Shown here piece after piece: positions 1 through 6,557 of a stretch of DNA of 19,695 nucleotides. A model generated the notes under the pieces. The model did no database searches. It had not been told where the DNA came from and worked only from the letters and a program-made list of their open reading frames with translations. Positions within the stretch are counted from its first letter, which is position 1. Each line of letters starts with the position of its first letter. The stretch is from a bacterium (lineage in GTDB: Bacteria; JACRDZ01; JAJRWM01), in NCBI GenBank assembly GCA_024276815.1, contig JAJRWM010000164.1, forward strand, positions 1-19,695. The letters run 5' to 3'. Made by a program: the position numbers and the translations under genes.

Positions 1-981
1 AGTCAAATACTTGCCGAAGATAACCGATTCAAAGAAATTCACGGCCACCACGGAGCCGAACTCCCCGACAAAAAGAAAAACCAGGTAAAGAACCGCGGCC
101 GCTATCAGTAACCCGGTCGGCATATAGGTGGTGTACTTGTCTATGCCCTTCAGGAAATTCCATTCCGGGCGCTTGACTTTTTGATAAAAACCGGAGCACA
201 GCGAGTTAACGCTTGAGCCAATCTGGCGGTTTAAAAGTATTTCCAGGTTAGGATATTTTTTCTTGAGGGTAAGGTAGTCCGCTTTTAGTTCCGCGCTTGA
301 CTCAGGCGATATTACCTCCGCCAGCTTTTCGAAAACAGTAGGATCACCCAGCAAAACCATTTCAACATAGAACCTGCCGCCCTTAATGTTTTTGAAGTAT
401 TTATCCTGTAATTCACGGATAATCGCTTCCACGTCATCATTGAACCAGGCGACTGAAAGCGGCGTTGAAGACTCCGCGCTCAAGGCTTTTTTTAATTGGC
501 CGATCCCCTGGCCGGTAGTAGCGACTGTTTCAATTACGTTCACGCCAAACAGTTTTGCCAATTTCCGGGCGTCAATTTCAAGGCCGGCGGCCCTCGCTTC
601 GTCCGACATATTCAGACAAATCGTCAGCGGCCGCCCGAGGTTAATCAGTTCCCTGGTCATAATTAACGCGCGGCGCAAGTTTTTGGCGTCGATTACCTGG
701 ATAATATGGGCGTCCGGCTTGCGCAGAATTACGTCCCGGGCGACTCTTTCATCTTCGGAGCGGGGAAACAGACTGCCTGATCCCGGCGTATCCACCAGGC
801 TGTGATGGACGCCGTTCAGTAATACCGTTCCGCTGGTATAACTGACAGTAGTGCCCGGATAGTTTGACACCACAACATACTGACCGCTTAATTTGCCGAA
901 CAAAACACTTTTGCCCACATTGGGGTTGCCGACCAGAATTATTTCCTGTCCGGTCAGTTTCAGTTCCTGCTTCGCGTCCAT
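1..981 (-). CDS. feoB: Ferrous iron transport protein B, N-terminal part (runs off left edge)
   Basis: This is a GTPase-gated Fe(II) permease of the inner membrane. The 327 residues present cover the cytoplasmic G domain and the first membrane segment; the reading frame is open to base 1, so the rest lies outside. Visible motifs are G1 GNPNVGKS (residues 18-25), a switch I resembling FeoB (SNYPGTTVSY, 39-48), G3 DTPG (64-67), G4 NMSD (124-127) and a G5-like VATTGQG near 153-159. A helical, charged linker follows to about residue 290, then a hydrophobic segment near 295-320. The ATG at 979-981 is preceded by GAGGAG eight bases upstream, inside the end of fur. The gene starts 2 bp after the fur stop, so the two are one operon. 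No feoA is visible upstream. The family assignment is firm; whether FeoC or FeoA lies downstream cannot be seen. Confidence 0.93.
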   Translation of the reverse strand, partial: MDAKQELKLTGQEIILVGNPNVGKSVLFGKLSGQYVVVSNYPGTTVSYTSGTVLLNGVHHSLVDTPGSGSLFPRSEDERVARDVILRKPDAHIIQVIDAKNLRRALIMTRELINLGRPLTICLNMSDEARAAGLEIDARKLAKLFGVNVIETVATTGQGIGQLKKALSAESSTPLSVAWFNDDVEAIIRELQDKYFKNIKGGRFYVEMVLLGDPTVFEKLAEVISPESSAELKADYLTLKKKYPNLEILLNRQIGSSVNSLCSGFYQKVKRPEWNFLKGIDKYTTYMPTGLLIAAAVLYLVFLFVGEFGSVVAVNFFESVIFGKYLT

Positions 982-983
982 CC

Positions 984-1432
984 TTACAACTCCTCTTTCC
1001 CGCGCCGCTTCCGGCATTCGGAACAATAACCAAAAAGTTCCCGGTTGTGATCAACAATTTCAAAACCATATTCCTGGGCGATCAGGTTTTGCAGTTTTTC
1101 AATCTCGGAATTAAAAAATTCAACCGAAGCGCCGCATTCCAGGCAGATCAGGTGATCATGGTGGCGGTGATTGTACTGATGTTCGTACCGCAGGCAGTCA
1201 TTTTCAAAATGCACCTCTCTGGCCAAACCGCATTCCTTGAAGAGTTTCAGACTGCGGTAGACGGTGGCGCGGCCGATTTTTTTATTTTTTTGCGCACCAA
1301 CTCGTACAATTCCTCGGAATTGATATGGCTTTCGGTTTCCAGGAAAACCGTCAGGATTTCCATTCTTTGCGGAGTAATATTTTGTTTTTCTTGTTTGAGA
1401 TATTTTCGCAATATCTCAATTTCTTTAGTCAT
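984..1432 (-). CDS. fur: Fur-family metalloregulator, split by a -1 frameshift at A7-T-A7
   Basis: This is a metal-dependent transcriptional repressor of the Fur family. As written, frame 1 (ATG at 1430-1432, preceded by GAGGG) encodes the winged-helix start (MTKEIEILRK, ITPQRMEIL, HINSEELYELVRKK) and stops at 1247. A second frame carries the rest: GRATVYRSLKLF (recognition helix), then YEHQYNHRHHDHLICLECG and a C-terminal CSEC. The CLEC and CSEC pairs form the usual Cys4 zinc site, and the HHDH segment with a Glu in YEH resembles Fur more than PerR. The frames join exactly if the ribosome slips -1 at the second A7 run (1277-1283), or if one A is missing from the sequence; the joined protein would be about 149 residues, normal for Fur. 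Neighbour feoB supports an iron role. A sequencing indel, a real mutation and recoding all remain possible. Confidence 0.85.
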
Positions 1433-1446
1433 AACCGCCCTCGGAC

Positions 1447-1467
1447 AATTGAGATTGAGTTTCAATT
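1447..1467. promoter_or_regulatory. Candidate Fur box (operator) over the fur-feoB start site
   Basis: A 21-bp imperfect palindrome with arms AATTGA and TCAATT is centred on base 1457; 8 of 10 base pairs around the centre are symmetric. It has the 19-21 bp size and A/T-rich 7-1-7 layout (TGAGATT-G-AGTTTCA) of Fur-family operators. It sits just downstream of the -10 box, across the predicted transcription start, where bound repressor would block initiation. Binding by this Fur is an inference from position and symmetry; the match to the E. coli Fur consensus is only partial. Confidence 0.5.
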
Positions 1468-1470
1468 TCG

Positions 1471-1499
1471 ATTATAGGGCGGAAGCAACTCTTTGTCAA
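1471..1499 (-). promoter_or_regulatory. Consensus sigma-70 promoter of fur-feoB
   Basis: On the minus strand there is a perfect -35 TTGACA (1494-1499), a 17-bp spacer and a perfect -10 TATAAT (1471-1476). The predicted start is near 1464, about 32 bases before the fur ATG, and falls inside the palindrome at 1447-1467. A full-consensus promoter with an overlapping operator is typical of a strongly expressed, repressor-controlled unit. Confidence 0.85.
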
Positions 1500-1606
1500 G
1501 CTTTTTAGTTGGAGTTTCCCAAGGCTCTCATCCCTGATGTTTTTTTGCTTGATAATTGAATGACCCTGATGACCCTGAGGCCAATATCCTCACCGGGGAA
1601 AGCCTA

Positions 1607-1615
1607 TGGTAGAAT
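1607..1615 (+). promoter_or_regulatory. Candidate extended -10 promoter, possibly leaderless transcript
   Basis: TGG-TAGAAT is an extended -10 element (TGn plus hexamer). The -35 position (TCCTCA) is poor, as is common for extended -10 promoters. The predicted start falls near 1622, one base before the ATG at 1623, which would give a nearly leaderless mRNA; no good Shine-Dalgarno sequence is present to contradict this. Confidence 0.4.
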
Positions 1616-1622
1616 AGTGGGC

Positions 1623-2021
1623 ATGTTTCAATTAAAACCGCCGCGAACATTATTGACCAGGCCGGCTTTTTGGCTGGTTTTCACCTGTCACGCCCGGCGC
1701 GACTACCTGCTCAACCCTCAATACCGCCGCTCAATATTCAAAATCCTGAAAGAACAGGCTGAAAAGTTAAATTTCAGGCTCAACTCGATCATTTTCACCT
1801 CCAACAAGCTGATGCTCATCATTACGCCCTTTAACGCCCGCTATCTGGACAGGATTATCTTCAGGATTCAGGTGAAAAGCGGACGCTATGTGCGGGATTT
1901 TCTGGAACTGCCAACCAGTCTCTGGGAAGGACGGCCGCTGGTTAAAACCCTGGTGACCGAAGAAGAACTGGCCGAGAAGAAACAATATCTGAAATCCTTA
2001 AAGTCCCTTGATCTGTTTTAA
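1623..2021 (+). CDS. Y1/HUH (IS200/RAYT-like) transposase-related protein without HUH motif
   Basis: This is a 132-residue protein. Its order of features matches the single-Tyr (Y1) transposase fold: an opening strand (FWLVFTCHARRDYLL), a helix (RRSIFKILKEQAEKL), a strand pair where the His-hydrophobic-His motif normally lies (IIFTSNKLMLIITP, about 56-69), a helix with a candidate Tyr (KSGRYVRDFL, Y89), then LWEGRPLVKTLVTEEELAEKKQYL, like the Trp-containing end of RAYT proteins. The HUH histidines are replaced by N-K-L-M-L, so nicking activity is not expected. No flanking terminal repeats or subterminal hairpins were seen, so it looks like a domesticated or decayed stand-alone gene. The ATG at 1623 is preferred over 1560 because the extra 21 residues look non-coding and the promoter lies between them. 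The homology is my own pattern match; an unrelated small protein is possible. Confidence 0.6.
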   Translation: MFQLKPPRTLLTRPAFWLVFTCHARRDYLLNPQYRRSIFKILKEQAEKLNFRLNSIIFTSNKLMLIITPFNARYLDRIIFRIQVKSGRYVRDFLELPTSLWEGRPLVKTLVTEEELAEKKQYLKSLKSLDLF

Positions 2022-2456
2022 GGCTTCATAGGCGGCGATGCCGACGCTCATGGCCAGGTTCAGACTGCGGGTCTGAGCGAACATTGGTATTGTCAGCCAG
2101 TCGCCGCGGGCTTTCTCTTTGAGCGAATCAGGCAGGCCCCTGGTTTCCGGGCCAAAAACCAGAAAATCGCCCGCCTGATATTCTACCTGGGTGAAAAATT
2201 TTTCGACCTTGGAACTGAAGAAGAAATAGCGGGCGGCGGGGTATTTCTCAACCAGGGCCTCAAAAGAATTATAATAGCTGACCGAAACAAAATGCCAGTA
2301 ATCCAGCCCGGCCCGTCTCAGGTGTTTATCATCCGTCTTAAAGCCCAGCGGCCGTATCAGGTGTAAATTAGCGCCGGTACAGGCGCAAAGCCGGGCGATA
2401 CTGCCGGTATTGGGAGGTATTTCAGGCTGATAAAGTACAATGTTCAAGTTAGTCAA
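1998..2456 (-). CDS. trmL: tRNA (cytidine/uridine-34 2'-O)-methyltransferase, SPOUT family
   Basis: TrmL (YibK) methylates the ribose of the wobble base (C34, or cmnm5Um34) in tRNA-Leu isoacceptors using S-adenosylmethionine. The 152 residues match the compact one-domain form of the family. Visible features are the opening NIVLYQPEIPPNTGSIARLC, the trefoil-knot segments LVFGPETRGLP (about 97-107) and IPM plus RSLNLAMSVGIAAYEAL (about 122-146), which bind the cofactor. The start codon is TTG at 2454-2456 with GAGG nine bases upstream; a TTG at 2447 is a poorer alternative. It lies 27 bp after the PDZ protein gene on the same strand, so it is probably cotranscribed. Its 3' end overlaps the convergent gene at 1623-2021 by 24 bp. 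Confidence 0.95.
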   Translation of the reverse strand: MTNLNIVLYQPEIPPNTGSIARLCACTGANLHLIRPLGFKTDDKHLRRAGLDYWHFVSVSYYNSFEALVEKYPAARYFFFSSKVEKFFTQVEYQAGDFLVFGPETRGLPDSLKEKARGDWLTIPMFAQTRSLNLAMSVGIAAYEALKQIKGL

Positions 2457-2483
2457 AAATCACGACCTCGTCTTTCAATTAAG

Positions 2484-4466
2484 CTAAAGCAGTTCCGTAC
2501 TCAGGCGATAATGATGTAACATTTGACCGGTTATCCTTTTAACCCGCAACAAGCTTGATAACAAAAGCCCCTCATCATAGGCGAATTTCAATTCCCCGAA
2601 CCCGGTCATAACCTGCTTACCTTCGGAATAACTGTTTACCAACTCTCCGGTAACCAGGGTTAAAACCAGACGCTCCGTTCCCCTGGCCACCTTCATTTTC
2701 ACCTTCTTACCGACAATCTTGTTCGAACGGACCTTCTTCTCGAGATCGCTCCAGTCCGTGAGCTTTACCCCGTCGTATTCAGTAATCACATCGCCTTCCT
2801 GCAAGCCGGACTTCATGGCCGGAGTGCCAAAGATAACCTCGCGGACCAAAGCTCCCCGGTCAACGGTCAGGTTGTACCGTTCGATATCCTCCGCGACGAT
2901 TGGCTGCGGCGGCGAGGAAGCGACCGATCCTTTCTTGAAACCAAAGCCGCAGTAAGCGTTACCCTCGATAATTTTGGGCGGCGACTCCAGCCTCAGAAAA
3001 AGCTTGAACAACAAGACGTCTTTCCCGGCGATTCTTTGTCGGGCGATCGGGATATAGGCGACAGCGACTTCAAACAGATCGTCCGCGCTGGGCGAGGTCT
3101 GCCATTTGATCGTCTCATCCTGCCAGTAGTCGTCAAGCTTAACGCTGCCTTCCGGGAAATAGGGGATATCTGAAATAATTAAATAGTCCTTGTTTTCGTC
3201 CGATATTCGGCGCCCGCGAGGAGTAATCCGGAAGGAAAAGCTGCTGATAACGGAAGACTTATCACCGGTCAAACTATCCGCAACCATTGTCATCTCCCCG
3301 CCCTTGCTTTCAAAGGAAATATTAGCCACGCCGTCTTCGGCGATGGAAGTACAGACAAGCTTGCCGAGCGTGGAACGCTTCATTTCCTGCATCCGGGCGC
3401 GCATGGGATTAGGCAGTTTAATCCTAACATCACTGCGGTATTTAAGTTCCTCCCCGGCCCTGAATTTATATGACAGCTCATAATCCTTCTCATCCGGCCT
3501 AAAAGTTTTGTCCGGGTTGAAAACACTTTCCATTACGCCAACCTCCTCTTTTTTGAAGGGGCCGGGGACGGTTAGCACTCCCCTGGTCAGCGGCGCGCTT
3601 AATCTGAGGATCATGGCAACAGAGCCGTTAACTAAAACCGCCAGCTTGCGGTCAGGCTCCTTGGCGGTCTCGACCTCCAGCAGTCGGCGTCCTTTTTCGT
3701 TAAGAAAAAACCGGACGGGATTGATTCGCTGTTCCAGACCTTCAACTTTTTCGACCAGTTCTCCGTCGATCAAAGGCAGGCGGGGCAAGAAATATTTGTC
3801 GCGTTTTTCTCTCCGCCAGGCCCGGATAAACTCGTCGGGGTTTGCCAAAGCCTCTGATTCATCGGCTATTCGATAAATACCAAAGTAGGCTTTCTTTCGT
3901 TTTTGCCGCAGTTCATTAACGATTATCTGTTTGTTGGCGTCAGCGACCTTCAGCCCCATTCTCAAGGCCCAGAGCATCTCCGGGAATCTCCCCCTGGCTT
4001 CATAAGCGTGAGAGAGCATCCGCATGGCCTCCCCCGACTTGAAGAAATGCGGATCAATGTACTGAAAGAGAGACTCGTAGGTATCGATTGTTTCATCATA
4101 TTTGCCGATCGAATTCAAACGCATGCCGACATGCGCCCAGGCGACCAGGCCGTTAGGGTCGGTGATCTCGGTATTGTCGATGATTTCCCGCAACATGTTC
4201 AGGGATTTTTCCTGGTGGCCGTTTTCCCAGTCGTAATTAGCGATTTCGATCAAGGCTTTGCTGTCTTCGGTAGGCTCGGTAAGCGTGATATCCTCCTGCT
4301 TAACAACCGGGGTCAGCAGGAAGGGCGGGAAAATACTGGTCAGGATAAACACCACGGCCGAGAGAAGCACCACGACGATAACCAGGCCGATGATAATTAC
4401 CCGTTTGGGCGGCTGATAATCCGAAGCCGAATTATCAGCGCTTTGCCGCTGTTTATCTTTTGCCAT
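2484..4466 (-). CDS. Membrane-anchored TPR / SecD-P1-like / PDZ protein of unknown function
   Basis: This is a 660-residue protein. After a short cytoplasmic tail it has one membrane helix (about 22-45: VIIIGLVIVVVLLSAVVFIL), so the bulk should be extracytoplasmic. Residues 65-185 are helical TPR-like repeats. Residues about 245-310 (RFFLNEKGRRLLEVET, KLAVLVNGSVAMILRL, GVLTVPGPFKKEEV) follow the pattern of the SecD periplasmic P1 head: strand-helix, a 'lavlvdG' strand, then a glycine turn and 'F..eEa' helix. A beta-rich region (about 325-510, FRAGEELKYRSDVRIKL onward) resembles lipoprotein-type domains but I cannot name it. Residues about 525-608 form a PDZ domain (REVIFGTPAMKSGLQEGDVI). No protease catalytic residues were seen. 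The SD GAGGG precedes the ATG. A role as a periplasmic scaffold or a partner in export or quality control is inference. Confidence 0.85.
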   Translation of the reverse strand: MAKDKQRQSADNSASDYQPPKRVIIIGLVIVVVLLSAVVFILTSIFPPFLLTPVVKQEDITLTEPTEDSKALIEIANYDWENGHQEKSLNMLREIIDNTEITDPNGLVAWAHVGMRLNSIGKYDETIDTYESLFQYIDPHFFKSGEAMRMLSHAYEARGRFPEMLWALRMGLKVADANKQIIVNELRQKRKKAYFGIYRIADESEALANPDEFIRAWRREKRDKYFLPRLPLIDGELVEKVEGLEQRINPVRFFLNEKGRRLLEVETAKEPDRKLAVLVNGSVAMILRLSAPLTRGVLTVPGPFKKEEVGVMESVFNPDKTFRPDEKDYELSYKFRAGEELKYRSDVRIKLPNPMRARMQEMKRSTLGKLVCTSIAEDGVANISFESKGGEMTMVADSLTGDKSSVISSFSFRITPRGRRISDENKDYLIISDIPYFPEGSVKLDDYWQDETIKWQTSPSADDLFEVAVAYIPIARQRIAGKDVLLFKLFLRLESPPKIIEGNAYCGFGFKKGSVASSPPQPIVAEDIERYNLTVDRGALVREVIFGTPAMKSGLQEGDVITEYDGVKLTDWSDLEKKVRSNKIVGKKVKMKVARGTERLVLTLVTGELVNSYSEGKQVMTGFGELKFAYDEGLLLSSLLRVKRITGQMLHHYRLSTELL

Positions 4467-4499
4467 TTTTCCCTCTCTTAATCATTTTTTGGATATTGA

Positions 4500-4508
4500 A
4501 TTGTAACA
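4500..4508 (-). promoter_or_regulatory. Candidate extended -10 promoter of the PDZ protein-trmL operon
   Basis: The minus strand reads TGT-TACAAT, an extended -10 element. A matching -35 at 17 bp (TTTTAA) is weak. The predicted start near 4493 would give a leader of about 27 bases before the ATG at 4466, which has GAGGG at the right distance. Confidence 0.4.
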
Positions 4509-4652
4509 GAATTTCCCCCGATTTAAAATTATTAAAAGATTATTTTTCTCCTTTATCGGAAGTCACATGGCACAACAAAACACCTTTAAAATCACCAGGT
4601 TATGCCGGGGATGGTTGGAAGGAACGGAGAAACTTGCTTGGCTAATCAGCAT

Positions 4653-4686
4653 AAAAAAAGGGAGAGTAAACAAAAACTCTCCCTTT
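4653..4686 (-). terminator. Rho-independent terminator of the AcsE-like gene
   Basis: An 11-bp perfect inverted repeat (arms 4657-4667 and 4676-4686, AAAGGGAGAGT and its complement) flanks an 8-base loop. On the minus strand it is followed by a run of seven T (4653-4659). It begins 22 bases after the stop codon of the methyltransferase gene. Confidence 0.9.
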
Positions 4687-4707
4687 AATATCCTGATTAA
4701 ATTCGTC

Positions 4708-5553
4708 CTACAGATCGAGATAGGAATCAGCGAACATGATTTCGCCCTTGAACATACGGCGGGTTTTCGCGACATGCTCCGCGGGAAAGACCTCCTCGAG
4801 AGGTTTGCCGCGCACGACATCCATGTATTCATCTTCCAGCTGATCAACAATAGCGCCCGTCAAGCCCGCTTCCCGCAACATGGTCCAGTAGACAGCGGTC
4901 AGCAGTGATTTCATACAGGTCGGACACATGTTGACAATATTACTCAAACCCACGATAGACATCATTGGCGGCTCGTTAAGCGCCTGGAACATTTCAATCG
5001 ACTCGATAACATTCACCGCCTGGTCCTGGTTACCCTTGACAGTCATCGCCAGCGGATCAAGAATGATATTTTCAACCGGCACGCCCAGTTCCATGGCTTT
5101 ACCCATAATATCGACAGCGATAGCGGCCCGCTCGTTAGCGTCCCGCGGCAGACCGACCTTCGCCAGGGTCAGCCCGATAATGTTGCTCGGATACTTGGCC
5201 GCCAGCCCCATAAAGGTATTCAGCCGCACTTCCTCACCGCTGCAGGAGTTAATAATCGGCAACCCCCAGTCGTTTTTATGGGCTTGCAGCCCCAGTTCCA
5301 TAGCCTGGGGATTAGTGGTATCGAGACTCAGGGGAACCTCTACCGCGGCCTGAACCGTTTCGACCAGCCAGGACATGACCTCGGGGTCATCTTCCGCCGG
5401 CCCGATATTGATATCAAGGACATTGGCGCCTTTTTCAACCTGCTTGACCGCCATTTCCTGAATCGGGCCCGGGTCGCGGTGTTCCATGGCCTTACGCATA
5501 CGAGTGGTGATAACGTTAATTCGCTCACCAATTAACAAAGGGTTTAAATCCAT
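4708..5553 (-). CDS. acsE: Methyltetrahydrofolate:corrinoid protein methyltransferase (AcsE-like)
   Basis: This enzyme moves the methyl group of methyltetrahydrofolate to a cob(I)amide cofactor on a corrinoid protein; in the Wood-Ljungdahl pathway the acceptor is the corrinoid iron-sulfur protein. The 281 residues form one pterin-binding TIM barrel, near the 262 of the M. thermoacetica enzyme. Family signatures in order are LLIGERIN (6-13), VLDINIGP (45-52), PLSLDTTN (72-79), the INS strand near 98, NIIGLT, ILDPLAM (about 165-171) and IVGLSN (about 202-207), whose Asn is the conserved catalytic one. The ATG at 5553 is chosen because a perfect AGGAGG lies 5 bases before it; a GTG at 5577 lacks one. 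It stands alone with its own promoter and terminator, away from acsABCD, so the acceptor protein is not shown; a methylamine- or MtgA-type role is possible. Confidence 0.85.
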   Translation of the reverse strand: MDLNPLLIGERINVITTRMRKAMEHRDPGPIQEMAVKQVEKGANVLDINIGPAEDDPEVMSWLVETVQAAVEVPLSLDTTNPQAMELGLQAHKNDWGLPIINSCSGEEVRLNTFMGLAAKYPSNIIGLTLAKVGLPRDANERAAIAVDIMGKAMELGVPVENIILDPLAMTVKGNQDQAVNVIESIEMFQALNEPPMMSIVGLSNIVNMCPTCMKSLLTAVYWTMLREAGLTGAIVDQLEDEYMDVVRGKPLEEVFPAEHVAKTRRMFKGEIMFADSYLDL

Positions 5554-5594
5554 TACGTCCTCCTGGGAATACTTCACGATTTTTAAGTGCGCCC

Positions 5595-5624
5595 ATTTTA
5601 ATACATCTCCGACTCCATTGTCAA
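5595..5624 (-). promoter_or_regulatory. Sigma-70 promoter of the AcsE-like gene
   Basis: On the minus strand TTGACA (5619-5624) is followed after 18 bp by TAAAAT (5595-5600). The predicted start is near 5588, giving a leader of about 35 bases with AGGAGG before the ATG at 5553. With the terminator at 4653-4686 this makes the gene a complete one-gene transcription unit. Confidence 0.8.
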
Positions 5625-5723
5625 CCGGCGTGACAGCTCAGGGACAGGGTGGAGACATATCATGATCAGACATAAATTTTGCCAGAGAGACTTTGGCGGG
5701 GTGTTCACTTTACATTTGATTGC

Positions 5724-5795
5724 GCTTTACTCTAAAAAGAACACCGGCCCCATCTCCCTACCTTCAGCCTTGATTGGGACCGCCTAGAGTAAAGC
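5724..5795. repeat. Perfect 11-bp inverted repeat across the trpC stop, with nested pairing
   Basis: GCTTTACTCTA at 5724-5734 and its exact reverse complement at 5785-5795 are 50 bases apart, and the right arm includes the trpC stop codon (5784-5786). Inside, on the minus-strand RNA, GGUCCC can pair with GGGGCC (5776-5781 with 5746-5751). A further inverted repeat GGTGTTC / GAACACC (left arm beginning near 5699, right arm 5739-5745) overlaps it and would compete. No T-run follows, so it is not a standard terminator. It could be a 3' RNA structure or the remnant of a small mobile repeat. Confidence 0.5.
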
Positions 5796-6557
5796 CAGTT
5801 CCCTGAGCTTCGCCGCGCGGTTGGGCGCTTTGACAATGGCTTCGCCAACCAGGATGCCGTCGAAACCAACCCTTAGCAGCCTTTTTACATCCTCACCGGT
5901 AAAAATACCGCTTTCGCTGATTTTAAGCCGGGCGGCCGGAATCTCCTTAACAATCTCAAGGCTGGTAGCCAGACTGACCTCGAAAGTGGTCAGGTCCCGG
6001 TTGTTAACCCCGATAATCGGAGCTTCGGCGGTTAACGCTTTTTCCAGTTCCCGGTGATTATGGACTTCGGTCAGGCAGTCCAGCCCAACTTCTCCGGCCA
6101 GCGCGAGGAAATCTCTCAACTGGTAAGCATCCAGAATCGCGGCAATCAGAAGAACGGCGTCCGCCTGATTCACCGCGGCTTCAATAATCTGGTAGGGATC
6201 AATAATAAAATCTTTACGCAGGATCGGCAAGGAACAGGCGTCCTTTACTTCGCTTAAAAACTTCAGAGACCCCTCAAAAAAAAATTCATCCGTCAGGACC
6301 GAAATAGCGCCGGCGCCGTTGTCAGCGTATGTTTCAGCCAAAGCGCGGGGATTAAAATCAGGACAAAGTAAACCCTTGGAAGGGGAGGCTTTTTTAATCT
6401 CGGCGATCAAGGTCATTCCGGACTCCGCCAATGCCGAACGAAAAGGGAAACCACCCGGAGTTTGGCCCAGCCGCCCTTCCAACTCTTTGAGCGGCGCCCG
6501 GCGTTTATTGTTTTCAACTTCCTGAAGTTTGTGTTTGACTATTTTATCCAAAAACAT
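5784..6557 (-). CDS. trpC: Indole-3-glycerol phosphate synthase
   Basis: TrpC closes the ring of 1-(2-carboxyphenylamino)-1-deoxyribulose 5-phosphate to form indole-3-glycerol phosphate, the fourth chorismate-to-tryptophan step after anthranilate synthase, TrpD and TrpF. It is a cytoplasmic TIM barrel of 257 residues, the normal length of the monofunctional enzyme (no TrpF fusion). Signatures visible are LIAEIKKASPSKG (about 50-62), ILRKDFIIDPYQI with the catalytic Lys (about 111-123), LTEVHN, GVNNRDLTTFEV and SESGIFTGEDV near the C-terminus, ending with the phosphate-binding GILVGEAIVKA. Its ATG directly follows the trpD stop codon with no intervening base, implying translational coupling. 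A structured inverted repeat spans its stop. Confidence 0.97.
   Translation of the reverse strand: MFLDKIVKHKLQEVENNKRRAPLKELEGRLGQTPGGFPFRSALAESGMTLIAEIKKASPSKGLLCPDFNPRALAETYADNGAGAISVLTDEFFFEGSLKFLSEVKDACSLPILRKDFIIDPYQIIEAAVNQADAVLLIAAILDAYQLRDFLALAGEVGLDCLTEVHNHRELEKALTAEAPIIGVNNRDLTTFEVSLATSLEIVKEIPAARLKISESGIFTGEDVKRLLRVGFDGILVGEAIVKAPNRAAKLRELALL

Noticed and set aside
864-1508. 214-codon plus-strand open frame across fur and feoB
   Set aside because: It lies antisense to two well-recognised genes, including their motifs, and covers the fur promoter; its protein resembles no family.
3903-4481. 192-codon plus-strand frame antisense to the PDZ protein
   Set aside because: Shadow of the real minus-strand gene; no ribosome site and no recognisable domain.
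4567-4908. 113-codon plus-strand frame starting upstream of the terminator hairpin
   Set aside because: It runs through the terminator and antisense to the AcsE-like gene's conserved C-terminus.
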